A stretch of 64,000 bases of DNA from Allacma fusca (lineage: Eukaryota; Arthropoda; Collembola; Symphypleona; Sminthuridae): the NCBI GenBank assembly GCA_947179485.1, contig OX359249.1, positions 496,001 to 560,000 on the forward strand. Reading direction: 5' to 3'. A program made the translations under genes and the position numbers. Position 1 is the first letter of the stretch. Each line of letters starts with the position of its first letter. Below the pieces are notes generated by a model. That model saw nothing but the letters and a program-made list of their open reading frames with translations, ran no database searches and was not told the DNA's origin. Below are positions 12,001-23,868 of the stretch, one piece after another.

Positions 12001-12366
12001 TTGAGGAGGTAACAATTCCGTCACGTATTACAATTATTGTTTTGTACAGCATTCATTACAACATTTTTCTTTCGTTATTTAATTTTCGAATGTGTTTGAA
12101 GCACATAAGAATGAAATAATCGGTGTAGAATATGCGTAACAACATCAATCTAACATATTATTCAATATTTCTTACAATTCATGAATAATTATTGATAAAC
12201 TTGTTATTTGAGGACACCTGTAGCATCCAGGAAAGCGGACGAGAAGCTGACAATTGCGGACCCGAGGTAACTGATTACTAGAATCTTACGCGTTATCTTA
12301 CGCCGCTGCCACAATGTTAATTTTTCTCCTTTTCAGATCATAAATATCTACCACAATAGGAATTAA
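8195..12366 (+). CDS. Unrecognised multi-exon gene, 3' part, with exon 2 split by a MITE
   Basis: Six exons are proposed from splice signals and phase: 8195-8290, 8385-8538 plus 8931-8939 (interrupted by the MITE), 11752-11775, 11962-12008, 12213-12266 and 12337-12366. All introns are GT-AG and the phases fit in order (0, 1, 1, 0, 0). The product reads MPTYSWKSNEPAVILPPFF..., then TRADVVFEQAIDWWSSNPPATY..., then an acidic tail (SSNEDEHVEE), ending IYHNRN. AATAAA follows at 12643. A further upstream exon at 8099-8136 is possible, so the true start may lie to the left. The acceptor at 12211 is weak. The 2.8-kb intron between exons 2 and 3 contains a minus-strand LINE. I do not recognise the family. 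With the MITE in place the exon-2 frame runs into a stop within a few codons, so this allele may be null. Confidence 0.45.
8539..8922. mobile_element. hAT MITE (CAGGGGTCSG family), 384 bp, in an exon
   Basis: The ends are CAGGGGTCGAATTTTTGTAA and, at the right, AATCCGACCCCTG. The flanking octamers TGATGATC (8531-8538) and TGTTTATC (8923-8930) match at six of eight bases. The interior repeats a module of the type AAATCCCTGCTGACAAAAA. Related copies lie at 42330-42659 (inverted) and 54175-54496. Removing the element plus one octamer rejoins an open reading frame across the exon. Confidence 0.8.
8992..9024 (-). repeat. (ATT)n microsatellite, tail of the minus-strand LINE
   Basis: This is an uninterrupted run of eleven ATT units. 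On the minus strand it reads as a TAA repeat directly after the LINE 3' UTR, so it is best read as the 3' tail of that element. Confidence 0.75.
9188..11541 (-). pseudogene. PHD-finger/reverse transcriptase fusion protein of the minus-strand LINE
   Basis: The open frame from 11541 starts with a Cys/His pattern CEACC...CIKCKRKFHRTC...WLCDIC (about residues 8-55), a PHD-like finger as in CR1-type ORF1 proteins. After about 35 residues it runs directly into DFKNFDWSLL, a sequence normally found just after the endonuclease in ORF2. The RT fingers follow (SSGTDVITHNVF, YRPIHSLPFLNKLFEKV, QHGFRRGRSC, FIDLRKAFNS). A frameshift near 10120 leads to VPQGSILGPFLF. The catalytic YADD is readable near 10000 only in another frame. 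The C-terminal part (FKYLGVIIDDKL, LLQYKLDKFL) ends at 9188. The copy is inactive; the finger-RT fusion looks like an internal deletion. Confidence 0.8.
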
Positions 12367-13619
12367 ATTTTGCACTGATGTTGACAGGCAATAACATATT
12401 AAAATTTACAGTATTTTCATGTTTACTGTCGCAGGGATACTCAGTAGCTTTATTAGTACGTTTTTCAATACATTATGGGTAGTATTTAGTTTTTCCAAAA
12501 ATGCATGACATGTGCATTTTTATTTAGTGAAGTCTCGAAATATATTATTTTTCTATAATTTGACATTAAAATAAATTAGTAGAACCATTTTTGTGTTTCT
12601 CCAGCTTTGTTGTAGCAATGTATTGTAGCTTTGGCATATGTGAATAAATAAATAATTTCAAAAATTTCTTATTAAACTGCAAAGTCATCAAAAGGAGGAT
12701 ATGTAGGTATTCGTACTGCAAGATATTCTTACTGAAAACGCTGTGTATGAGAACACATTCTGTGGTCCCCTGAACCTCGACCTTAACATTCAGCTCTCAC
12801 GGTTTCAATGCTTTAATAATTTGCAGTCCTAAAAGCCAAGAGCCTTGAGTGCATAATTAATGAGGTGATTACTTCAATAGGGAATGTGCACTACACACAT
12901 TCTATTTTTACGCATCCCATTATGCTGGAATATAGAAATCATACAGTGCAGTAGTTTATAAGGGCACTCCTAACAGCGACAAAATTATACTTACAGTAGC
13001 ATGTTCTTATTTACGTAAAGAAAAAATTAATATTTACATAATTCCAGTATTTTTGTTTCTATAGAAAAGTGCTCTTTCAAAAGGGTATTTCTTAGGGTGA
13101 GCTGGTACCTTGGCGAAGAGCGGAGCCTTTACCTTAACTCCATCATTCTCTTCTCATCATGAGCGATAGTTACTACATGGAAACATTGCTAAACATAGAT
13201 ACTCTACTCGGACAAGAGTCAGAGTGGTTGAGTACTCTATCGTATGTAAGCATAGAGTTTTGGAGGGACGTACTATAAGTAGCTTCGGCACGTATGTACA
13301 TTAATACTATACTCCGCGCTCTGAATATGCTTCAGGCTTCAGCAATGTGTGTATGGCCATTCTGGGAACGGCCGAGACGCTGAAAAGCGGCAGTCTGCTG
13401 CTACTTTCGAGCAATTTATTCCTGTTTTTACGTGCTAGTCAACGGGCAGTCCCACCTCAATCATAATCATTCTCATCATCCATTTCAAGTACACATGTTT
13501 GTTCTGCTGACGAAGATACAGTTGGTCCTTCCAGCCCGATTTCTAACATTTGAACTGATTTTTTTCTTATTGTGAGCTAGTAGAGCATACATTATTTTTG
13601 CATAACCTCGGAGTGAAAC
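12367..13619. other. 3' UTR of the unrecognised gene, then non-coding DNA
   Basis: AATAAATAAATAA at 12643-12655 would serve as a polyadenylation signal for the gene ending at 12366. The rest is AT-rich and shows no reading frame I can support. The last few hundred bases before 13621 are probably the LTR and leader of the BEL/Pao remnant, but no LTR pair was delimited. Confidence 0.5.
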
Positions 13620-13620
13620 C

Positions 13621-16260
13621 ATGCCTAATGCTAAGATGGATGATGTTAAGAAGATTCTCGCTGGATTAAAACCCAGCGTAACCAAGTTAAATGCAGCTCT
13701 CGATGCTTATGATTTGAACAACATTAAGACGGTAAATCAGCACTATTAAGAAGCATCTGACGAGAAAATAACGGAGATAAGGATGTTCATTTAAAAAAGT
13801 GAATAGGCGCTTCTTGCCGAACGGTTTCCGCAAACTCAGGCTCCACCTTTCGTTCAAGAAGGAAGACAAGCGACTCGCATCACACTACCAAAGCTCGAAC
13901 TAACCAAGCTTGGAGGGAAACTGGAAGGATGGTTGACATTCGGTGACATGTTCACCCATGACGTTGGCTCCAACGGCCGATTGAGTGAGGAGCAGACGCT
14001 CCAGTTCCTAAAGTCAACGCTGGTTGAGGACGCTGCTCGCCGCATACAGGTGATGATACCTGATACGCATACCGATGATAACTATCCTATCGCATGGAAG
14101 GTTATGGTAGATCGTTACCAGCACACACGGGAAATTATTCATGCCCACGTGAGGAACATATTTGACCTTCCTCATGTGTCGACTAACTCAACCTCTGACC
14201 TTCACAATGATGTAACGACGCAATCTCTCAACGCTCTTTGTGTGCTTAAATGTGAACCAACAAACTGGAATGGCATACTGGTTACAGTGTTGCTTAGTAC
14301 AATAAATTGGATGCTGACACTCGTCTCCAATATGAACTAACTCAAAATTCTGATGATATGACTGTTGGAACTCCTCGAGCAACAATTGTGGGCTCTAAGT
14401 GCAGGAACAGTATCCAGTCCACATTTAGCGAGCCAAAATACTTTAAACAAAATTACAATATGAATGGGCAGAACCGAACACTACGAACGATCACAATGAC
14501 CGGAAATTAGTGTTCTGAAGCCCAGAACATTTCCATTTTGTGTAAAACGTACCTCAGCAAGCCAGTGGTCGACCGTTGTAACCTCGTCAAGGAGCACAAG
14601 CTGTACAACAACTGTCTAAAGTCTCGGCACATTGCATCAAACTTTAGGCAATTTTCAGTCAAAGGTATTCAAAAGAGGTATCATACAACTCCTCACCGTG
14701 AGGAAGTAAAGAAGAACCAGATCACTGCCAATACTGTTGCAGATGACCATTCCAGCCAAGTAATATTAGCAACTTCTGTGGTCCTTGCTAAGGTTAACAG
14801 GGACAGGGACATATTATGAAGATAAGATTTGGACACTTAAAAAATTGTACTAACAATCTGAGCTTTTCTATGAATGATATATGCGCTTTGATGAATTATG
14901 AAATGAAACTTGATTAGACATTTGAACACCACACTTTGTCTAAATAAACCTAAGGCTGATTATTTATTGCACGAAAGGAAAACAGAAAGATTATGATCTC
15001 ATGATCATAAACAACTATAAAAACTAATCAAGTGACAACATATTATTGCCAAAAGGTAAAAGACGAAGTGTTATTCAATTTGAACCATACCAGTCATTTT
15101 AAGTTGTTCGGAAAAAGAAGGATCAAATATGTCATAAACCTCGCCAGGAAGTAAGATTATATACAAGTTCATGTCCAGTTCATGTACTTGAACATGTACT
15201 GAACATGAAATTGCCACTTTGTTCATGTAAATGTCATGTTCAAGTTAACTTTATTCACATGAAATTAAAGTCAAGTATTCGTTTTGAGTGACATGATTTA
15301 ATTCTTATGAAATTCTTAATTATTTTGAAAATAATTCATGTAAAGCATGAAAAACCATGTTTATGTTTAAGGAAAATGTACATGTGCCTGCTCACTAATG
15401 CGTAGTGAAGGAACCACCAAGCTCTATTTCCTTTTTCACGCAACAGCAAAGTCATTAACTAGAATTTCTCTTAATGACACGCTCATGGTAGGTGGAGTCG
15501 ATTAAATTTCCATTCTTAAGATGTGGCGGATTTATATTGTCCCTCTATGTGTAAAACTTAAGCAATTTGCCGTCATATTTAGATGGACCCATAAAACTGA
15601 CTTTCAACGGATTTTATGGCGAGCTAATCCTGAAGAGACAATAAATAGCTACAAACTACTGTTGATAAAATACGGTGATATTTCAGCTCCTTTTCAAGCC
15701 GTCAGGACACTTCGTCAACTTGCAACTGATTTATAAATAAAGTTATCCACTTACAGCTCTAATTGTGTAACGTGACTTTCACATAGATAATGCGCTCACA
15801 GTGGAGTCAACCGTAACTCGTGATATAGCTCTACAAAGTGAGCTGATGGGAATGATGAAGGAAGCTAATTTTATGTTTTGTTAATTGTCCACGTCTAATT
15901 GAAAGTTACTGGTAGCCCTACCTAAAAAGATACGTGAAGCATTCCTTCCCCTGAAATTTGATGAGGACCATTCCATCAAGACGCAATCGTTGAATTCCAA
16001 TCCACTGTGGAACCAATTCAAAGACGGGATAAGTTACGGAACCCGCGATTGCAAGAATGTCTAGCGACTCAAAAACGTTACCTTCATTGCAGTTTTTTTT
16101 AAATGTTGGGAACCGAATTTAAAACTCCACCCCCAAAGTCATCTCAGGATCACTGATCAACCCGATTGACGCCGAAGCGAACGATAATATTAAAATGCAA
16201 TTGGAAGAAACAAAACGGAACTTTAGAATTGATTCTTGGGAGAACAAACGCGATGGAAGT
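13621..16260 (+). pseudogene. BEL/Pao LTR retrotransposon remnant (gag and pol pieces)
   Basis: Several blocks recall BEL/Pao polyproteins. A gag N-terminus is at 13621-13749, ending in a stop. A DUF1759-type gag domain at about 13880-14190 carries LPKLELTKLGGKL, LSEEQTLQFLKSTL and YPIAWKVMVDRY. A zinc-knuckle remnant is near 14570-14640 with most of its cysteines lost. An RT fragment is at 15595-15735 (DFQRILWRANPEE, APFQAVRTLRQLA). A fragment at about 15920-16070 (LPKKIREAFLPLKFDEDHS) is from the region after the RT. Stops, frameshifts and large deletions separate the blocks, and the RT catalytic core is missing. The element is long dead. Its LTRs were not identified. Confidence 0.75.
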
Positions 16261-17071
16261 CATCAAGGTTTTGCTGTGTACACATGAACCCGGATTTTGT
16301 GCACTAGTTCTGAATCAGGTACTCTTATACATATAACATGTAAAAAAGAGTTTGTTTCCAAGTGGAAAGAATGCAAAATCAGACTTTTTAATTGTGCATG
16401 TTCTGAATCTCAAACCGTGGAAGTAATAAAGCTACATGGACCCTTAATTGCCGAAATTGGAATGGAGTTGGATTGGAATTTGGATTTTAATTTACATGTA
16501 AATACATGTATAGTATTAGTAAATAAGAGCCTCATATATGGCGAAGCTGTATCATGCGCGCATCATGTAATCGTATATATACCCGGATATTGTTATGTTA
16601 AATACCCGAGTAAGTACATAATGTCAAACCATGCAAGATTGGTACTATTTCTTTAGATAATTTAACAACATTTAGTTTATATTAACGTGCGTTGTATTCA
16701 CCATGTATTTGAATGGAAATCGTTGCATGATATTTTCAGGGTTACTTAAGCACATATTTGTTATTGAATATTGTAAAGTGAGTGGATATTGAGCTGAAAT
16801 GATTGGGATTGAGAAAGGAATGTATTATGCAGAGTTTATATCTACGAGGAAAAGACCGATCGAATTCAGGTGTGAATGAGTGAATATTGATCGACGGTGA
16901 ATAAAAGAATTTTCATATTTTCACTAAACATTTCTTCACTAAAGCCTTCGTATTTGATTCGCACTGGGTAGCAAAAAGGCTACCACTCAGTAGTGAGCAG
17001 TTGAGAGTGAGAAATTTGCTAATACAATAATTACGTGCGCTGAGGGAAGCGCTGGTCTTTCGAAAAGTCAC
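16261..17071. other. Non-coding, probably the tail of the BEL/Pao remnant
   Basis: The sequence is AT-rich with no supportable gene. GAATAAAAGAATTTTC near 16898 could be the polyadenylation signal of an LTR. The stretch ends at the hAT insertion site. Confidence 0.35.
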
Positions 17072-17079
17072 CCAGTAAG

Positions 17080-20000
17080 TAGTGGTCGGATCGATTCAAT
17101 TTGATTCAAAGTTTTCAATTCGATTCAATTTGAACCTTGAATTGAATTGAAAGACCGATTTTCGATTCAATTTGCACAAAAGCAATTCAATTCGATTCGA
17201 TTCACTCAGTGAATCGAATTGAATCATAAATCAAACGATTCAGGCAGTAAAATATAAAATTTTGCTACAAAGAAAAAGTACTTATTGTCGAATGTAATTG
17301 CATCGGCACATTTAATTATTTCATAAGTAGGAAACATTTCAGAGTACTCCAGTTAGAAGCATTTAATCACGTAAAATAAGATGTCAAGACCAGGGCATTC
17401 GAACTTGCCATTTTGGAACGTCTCTGGGTTTAAAAAATCATCTTTACCTAAATACAAGCTAACTACATGTATAAAATTGTTGCTGGGTTATACTGTACAT
17501 TTTATCCCGCTAATACAAATGTTTAAATGTCTCAAATTAGCAATTATTCGTCATCGTGGCCTAACACTTTGTATCGAATTGATTTCAAAAGCATTTCATC
17601 CGTTTTGAGGTTTGAAGTATTATTTTCAAGCCAGTTTTTCAGGCACATGCAGATTGTAATCGAGTCTGGGGATAAACTCTGCCTGCGTTGTCCAATTAAA
17701 TCACCGCCATCACAGAAGAAATTTTCTACAGCAACTCCAGATCCCAAAATGCCAAGATAATCCTTTGCCATTTTAGAGAGACGTGGAAACTCTGTTTCAT
17801 GAATCTGGGATAAACAGCAATGAAAATAAACGTATGGAAAACTAAAACCCCGTTTTACTACTAAGTTTTCTGATTTATATTTCACTTGCCTTCCACCACC
17901 CCAAAGCTCCGTTAATACCTGTCACTTCTTTTTTCAGCATATCTGGATGAATAGTCTTTTGACTAAGATATCTAGCTAGGTCATCTTCTGCGCTTTGCTT
18001 TGAAGCAGTTGCGCTGCCAAACATATTTTCAAATATAGAATGGGACTCAGATTGGACAACATAATTTGTAGTTACAACTGGTAGTGCTGATTCGTTGCCT
18101 ATGTAGTTCTTTTTCCAAACTTCGTTGATGGTCTTTTTACAGTTGTCGATCCATTCTTTCCTCCAATTAGAATTTTTAAAAAATTCCAATTTGCATCGGG
18201 GATCGAGAACTGTAAAACAGAATTCACAACGTTGTATTTTTGGCAATAAAATGGATAAGCGGGCAACGACGTATATTCAGGCCAACTTACTTGTGCTAAT
18301 TATGTAAGCCTCCCCATCAGAACTTGGATAGTATTTTTTCAACTTCTCCCATCCGCATTCAGCACACCTTCGTAACCAATCAGGATAATGTTGCTGCGTG
18401 GACGTTTTTGAAGACCGCGACTTGATTGGAGAATCTGTGTACTTTTCTAAGTGACTGAAAAGGGCTGTGTAAATAGCGGAAGTCTTAGACAAGGTTGGAG
18501 ATTGTTGGCTGGAGAGCATCACTGTGGCTTCTCGAAACGGTCTCAAAATTTCAATGAGTAAATCGATGTAGTTCCAATCTTCAGTACTAAGCATTCTTTT
18601 TCGAAGCTTTGGATATGAATTTAATGTTGCTTCCAAAGGATCCTTCATTTCACGACCTCGTTCCATCATTAATAAAGTGGAATTCCAGCGCACATCAATA
18701 TCCCTAATCAACATTTTGTATTGTACATTATTGGCCAAACAAAATCGTCTAAATGTTTGTCTTCGCGACGGAGATGCTCTTATTGCAGTCACAGCTGACC
18801 GGAGTTTTGCTATGATCTTCTCCATCTTAGACTTTGGCCGCATTTTGTACTCACATGTATCCGTATCCTCATCATCTTCAACTCCTTCGACATCTTCCGA
18901 TAAATCTTCTCCTTTAATAATTGCCTTGCAGCAAAGGTTTAAAATATGGGCCAGGCAGCGAATTCGATGCTTCTTTGAGCAAAACAGTGAGTCCATTTCG
19001 ATGGCTTTAATATCCAAAAATTCAAAAAATGTGTCCATATTACTCGCATTATCAGTCGTTACAGCTAAAAGTTTGCTCCAAAGACCAAATTCATCAAGGA
19101 CCGTTCCAAACGCGGCACAAATATTTTCTCCTGTATGACTGCCCTCCAGTAGAGTCAGGTCCAGAACAACCGTTTGAAGTTGCCATTCGCTATCTATAAA
19201 CGATGCGACCACTCCTTGAAAGGGGTGTTGGTTAGCTGAAGTCCAACAATCTATAATGAAACTGACTTTTCCTTCGTTTGCAGCAATTACCTTCTTCAAA
19301 TTTCCCTTTTCCTCCTCATATTTGTCCAAGATTAATTTTCGCATAGTTTTGGCACACGGCATAAAATCTGCTGTAGCATTTCCTGTACAGTATGTTACGA
19401 AATTGCGAAATTCGGGTTCTTCAACCAAAGTAAAAGGCTGATTTGATGTCACCATAAACCTGACAAGATGATCACGAAAACCAGTTTCAGTGATGGGACC
19501 CTTCTTCTTTACTTCTTCCTTTTCTTTCCAAAATGATCTTAAATCTGACTGATTTTTTGTCACTAACGAACTACTTCCAGATTCCCTGAGAATCTGTGCA
19601 TGACTGCGCTCCATGTGATTTTTCAGGGACGATGTACCTCCGCGATTCGGAATTATATACTCCTTTCTAAAATGTTTTCAATAATCATAGCCATATTTTA
19701 CTATATATCGTGATACAAAGGACAGTATACGTTAATATCTGTTGTAATTTATTTCAGCTTTCTTTTGCAGGAATAAGTGAAAAAAGTTTGTGTTGTTCAA
19801 GCTATGCACCTTACCCGCAAAGTTTTTGATTGCATTTCCATTTGCCTGTTTGTGGATCTTTTGAATCAGGCGTCCAAGTAAAATAATTATAAAACTTTGG
19901 CCGCAGGCTATTTGGTTTTTTTCGTTTTGACTGGTTTTTAATTGTATCGCTTTTTTCTATTTGCACAACACTTTCCTCCGAATCCGAATATACCGGAAAT

Positions 20001-20447
20001 TCTTCTATATCCATCCTAATCCCGTTATCCAGCTAATTAATGGATAATTTACAAAACTGGAATTAGCTATTTTAAAGTTCTGATATATTTTAGTGAAAGT
20101 ATGACTGCTTTGTTTCCTAAAGGCGGTATGAGTAGGTGTTGCAGTGATGACGGATACCAGCGAGTGCAAAATGCCGATGGATGGTGTGTATAAAAAATTG
20201 AAACTCATGAAAGCACGAGAAATAAGGCATGTAACGCATTTTTTGAAACCCGTGGGTAGTCGGAGCGGTTTTCATGAATTGTTTGAATTGCAATTCACAA
20301 GATATGATTCGATTCAGTTCAGTGTCCAAATCGAATCATTCGATTTGGCTTTGCTGCAAATCGAATCGAAATACTACTGAATCGAATTGAATCGAATCGA
20401 ATCGAATCGAAAATTTCCAATTCTGAATTGAATTGGTCCGACCACTA
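17080..20447 (-). mobile_element. Complete autonomous hAT transposon, 3368 bp
   Basis: The ends are TAGTGGTCGGATCGATTCAA and, as the complement of the right end, TAGTGGTCGGACCAATTCAA. The perfect 8-bp duplication CCAGTAAG flanks it (17072-17079 and 20448-20455). Subterminal regions on both sides carry many GATTCAATTC/GAATCGAATT repeats, which are candidate transposase-binding sites. The element encodes one minus-strand transposase with introns. It is inserted in DNA just downstream of the BEL/Pao remnant. Confidence 0.93.
17544..20014 (-). CDS. hAT transposase, four exons, apparently intact
   Basis: Exons on the minus strand are 20014-19815, 19666-18291, 18209-17890 and 17804-17544. They total 2157 nt (718 residues) with consistent phases and no internal stop. 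Three introns are proposed: two GT-AG and the last GC-AG (GCAAGT donor). An acidic N-terminus comes first, then a BED zinc finger (C61, C66, H84, H89; first half in exon 1, second half in exon 2). The RNase H-like core contains DCWTS (D206), TTDNASNMD (D272) and RCLAHILNLCC, then DVRWNSTLLMMER. ILDPRCKLEFF spans the exon 2/3 join. The C-terminal dimerisation region has FPRLSKMAKDYLGIL, AVENFF (E659, candidate third acidic residue) and LSPDSITICMCLKNWL. The enzyme cuts and pastes hAT elements that share its ends. Confidence 0.9.
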
Positions 20448-20455
20448 CCAGTAAG

Positions 20456-21439
20456 TGCGACTGGGTTCCGTTCAGCAAATCATTATTTTGTAACCAATCT
20501 AAGTTTGCAACAAATTGAATTAATGATTTCGTATGGAAAAATTATTTTTGCATGGATTTTATTGATTTTAATTTGAAGATTTGATTTGGAGTTGTTTGGA
20601 GTTGTACGGTTTTGTGTTTGAAAATTGATTGTGTACCAACTTTATTGGTTTGGATTGGAACGATTGCTTTTGATTAAGAATTATTTATTATTATCCAATT
20701 ATGTAGATTGGAATTTCAATGGTGGATTTTGATTTGAATGATTGATTTGAGTTTTAATGTTGATTGAGGTTTGAAAATTATTGATTTACAGTTAATTAAA
20801 ATATTTTGACTATTATCATTGATTTGCAAACGATTTTTTAAAAGCTGGCTGCAATCGGTTTAGATTTTACTAATAAAGAATGTTTGAAAGAAAAGAACAA
20901 AATTATTGTCCATTTATTTTACAAGCCTTGCAATTGCAAAATAATTGTATATTGCATAGCTTATACGCCTAATATTCAAATATTTCACAAAACAATTTTA
21001 TTACAACATACATATTTATTGGTGGTGCGGAATATAGTAATATATTCTTTAGAACGTTGGTATCAAAAAAATCATTGAATCGTTTAGTTTAGACTTTTGC
21101 AAAATGTTGCCATTTCCCAATGTATGTAAGTCTCTGGTTTCAAGGAAATCGGCCCAATTTATGCAATTTATTTCTAACGCATGGAAATAATTTTTGATTT
21201 TGTTGTATAAGTATATTGCATGCTGTGTTCAACCCGGTGCTTTCTTTTTCGTTGCCAAAATATCGGATTTTTTGTTATGGAATTATTGTTATCAAATTAC
21301 TTCATTGATTGTATGATTGGAAATTAGTTGTTCGGTGAAATTTATTTAGATGTGTAAGTTTATTTAGATTAGATTTTGGTGTGATGAATGAAAATCAAGT
21401 TTTGGGGGAAATTAGTATTCTTCTTACGCCAGTTAGTTA
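20456..21439. other. AT-rich non-coding DNA
   Basis: The DNA is rich in GATTTGA/TTTGATT runs, especially at 20560-20860. No coding region or delimited repeat was found. Confidence 0.4.
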
Positions 21440-22090
21440 CAAGGATGGAAATCGGAATCGGAATTATATTCGAAATAATTCATATTGGAATCCCAAATAA
21501 TTCCCAGGAAGTGTTTTAATTCAAAACGTTTTTTGGAATCGGAATTTGTATCCCAATATTTTGTAATAAATTCCGATTAAAATGAAGTATGGTTTTCAAT
21601 GGCACATCCTTACTTAAAGAAGTTTACATACTAGAATATAGATTTATAATTGTCGCAATTTTTTATTTACAACGTAAACCCAATCAAAAACATTGGCGAA
21701 CGGAGGAATTGGAACGTTTTTTAGAGATTTTGGCGAAAGAAAATTATTAATGTAGGAGTTCAAGTATCAGTTGAACGTGTTTTTTCAGCCCTTAAATTTA
21801 TACTTAATGACCTACGGGGGAAACCAGCTTTCCAAAACACTGATGATATCATGTTTCTAAGGTCTCTTCTAAACTTTTTCGCCATTAAATTCTTTGTATT
21901 TTCAGTATACTAGCAGTATTCAAATAAATATTCTATTCGAAATTCATAGTGAACGAATACTCGAGGATATTTAAATCCATATTAGAAGTCATATTTTCTA
22001 GTATGCTATAATTATTTCAAATCAGAATTCTTCACCTCGAATAATTAAATTCGTTTTAAGGTTTATATTTTTTTCGGTTTCCCATCCTTG
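21440..22090 (+). mobile_element. hAT element with a transposase C-terminal remnant, 651 bp
   Basis: The ends are CAAGGATGGAAATCGG and, at the right, CGGTTTCCCATCCTTG. The flanking octamers GTTAGTTA (21432-21439) and TTTAGTTT (22091-22098) match at six of eight. Inside, about 21752-21910 encodes VSVERVFSALKFILNDLRG...IMFLRSLL, the hAT C-terminal dimerisation motif. This is therefore a deletion derivative of a larger hAT, from a different subfamily than the complete element at 17080. GGAATC/GATTCC-type repeats lie next to the ends. Confidence 0.7.
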
Positions 22091-22110
22091 TTTAGTTTGA
22101 CATTGTTCAC

Positions 22111-23868
22111 CAGTACGAATACGGGTATGGGTATGGGTACAAGTATTTCGAAATGGGAATATACCCACTGGGTACGGGTATATTAGAGTAATTTACTCGT
22201 ACCCGCGACCATTGTCCCCGAGTATGTGGATACGTTAAGAATTGAGACATTTTGATGAATTTTATGACATCATGCTCGTACATTGGAAACTTTTGTCGGT
22301 ATTTTTAGTGTTTCTGAATGCACAGAAGTAGCTTATTGTTCATACCCTTTTAACCTTACAACACACAGTAAATGTATTTCGGACTGTGTAGCTAAAATAT
22401 ATGCTTTTAGGGAAATGTCTTAGGAAGTATAAATAAATAAACAAACGAGGAATAGTAACGAAATAGAAGTTCACAACAGGGTGTCTTCATAATCTAGTAT
22501 TTTGTCACTAAATTACAAAAAGAGTGTTTGACAAACGTACATGATATTTCATTAGCCGCAATGAATATAATTTACAAATTGGAGTTCTGATGAGTTATAT
22601 GACTAGTTATTTTGTGTTATTGGTAGTTGATTAGGAGAAGGCGGATATTTCTAACAAGCTATTAATAAGTTATTTGTAGACAGAGCTACTGAGATGAGAA
22701 AATTAGTGGAAAAGGCCGAATAAATCAAGAAGTGAAAAATCGAGTTGCCAAGTCCCAAGCAAAAACTGCATGTTAATTATCTCTATGTACAAAAATGCAT
22801 GTACATATAGGTCCAGTACCATAAAGCACTTCGCCCATCAGCCCATAAACAATTAAAAAGGGGAAAAGATTTGGCTTCCCTACTTTTTAGTAGTGTCTTC
22901 CAGATTTTTCAAAACTAGTTCCATACTTGTAGCTCAAAACCATGCAGCGGTCAAGAAAGTAACGCAAGAACTTTGCTTTGCTATTTTGCTTACAGGGTTG
23001 CTGCTTCTGTTTTACATGATTCTTTTGAAATAATTTAAATTTAGAAAACGCTTGATTTCTTCATCTGTATGTATCATCTGTAACATGTCCACAATTATTA
23101 GGGACCTGCTTGGTAATTGAAAGTCCTTGAAATTTTACAAATGCAGCAGAGGGTATTTTACTTTTTAAAATTCAATAAAAAACTAAACCTTTAGAAGCAT
23201 TCTTTTAGCTAAAACATCTTGACACATTTTTAGAAGCAAGTGGATAATATTGGGAAATGGAATATTTATTTTACCTCTTCTCCTATGCTGATGATGGAAA
23301 TGTTCTACAACTTGTAAATACTTAATGCATGTGGGGCATACTAAAAGACGTGATTCTATGTAGTAATACAGTTTACTTTAAAGATCTTCACCTACTCCAT
23401 TCCACTTTTGATTTTTAAACGGTTCTGTGGGTAATATTTTGATGGATCTGCAAGTATGCAAGTTGATTTTATTTCTAATCAAAAACGCTTCCAGTTTTTC
23501 ATCCTTCGATGAAAATATACAATATAAAAAACCGCTCTAGCTAGTCAAAATTACACACTAAGGTGACATACATTATTATCTACATGTAACGTACTATTGC
23601 ATTTAAACAAATGGGGATAACGTACCCGGGTATGAGTACGGGTACGACACTGAGATACCCGAGTATGGGTACAATTTTCGAGTATTTTTCGGGTACGGGT
23701 CCAATGCGGGTACAGATACATCGTTTGAAATTACATTGCGGGTACGGGTATGAAATATTTGTACCCGGATACTCGGGTATGGGTACGGGTATAGATACCA
23801 GATATTGCAATACCCGCATTTCGGGTACGGGTACGGGTACTGATTTTTCGTACCCGTGCCGAGCACTG
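22111..23868. mobile_element. Probable non-autonomous hAT with TACCCG-rich ends
   Basis: The left part (22111-22230) is rich in GGGTATGGGTA and the right part (23620-23868) in CGGGTACGGGTAC. Outer ends read CAGTACGAATACGGGTA and, as the complement, CAGTGCTCGGCACGGGTA. The middle is AT-rich and non-coding. No matching 8-bp duplication was found, so the outer limits and the class are tentative. Confidence 0.45.
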
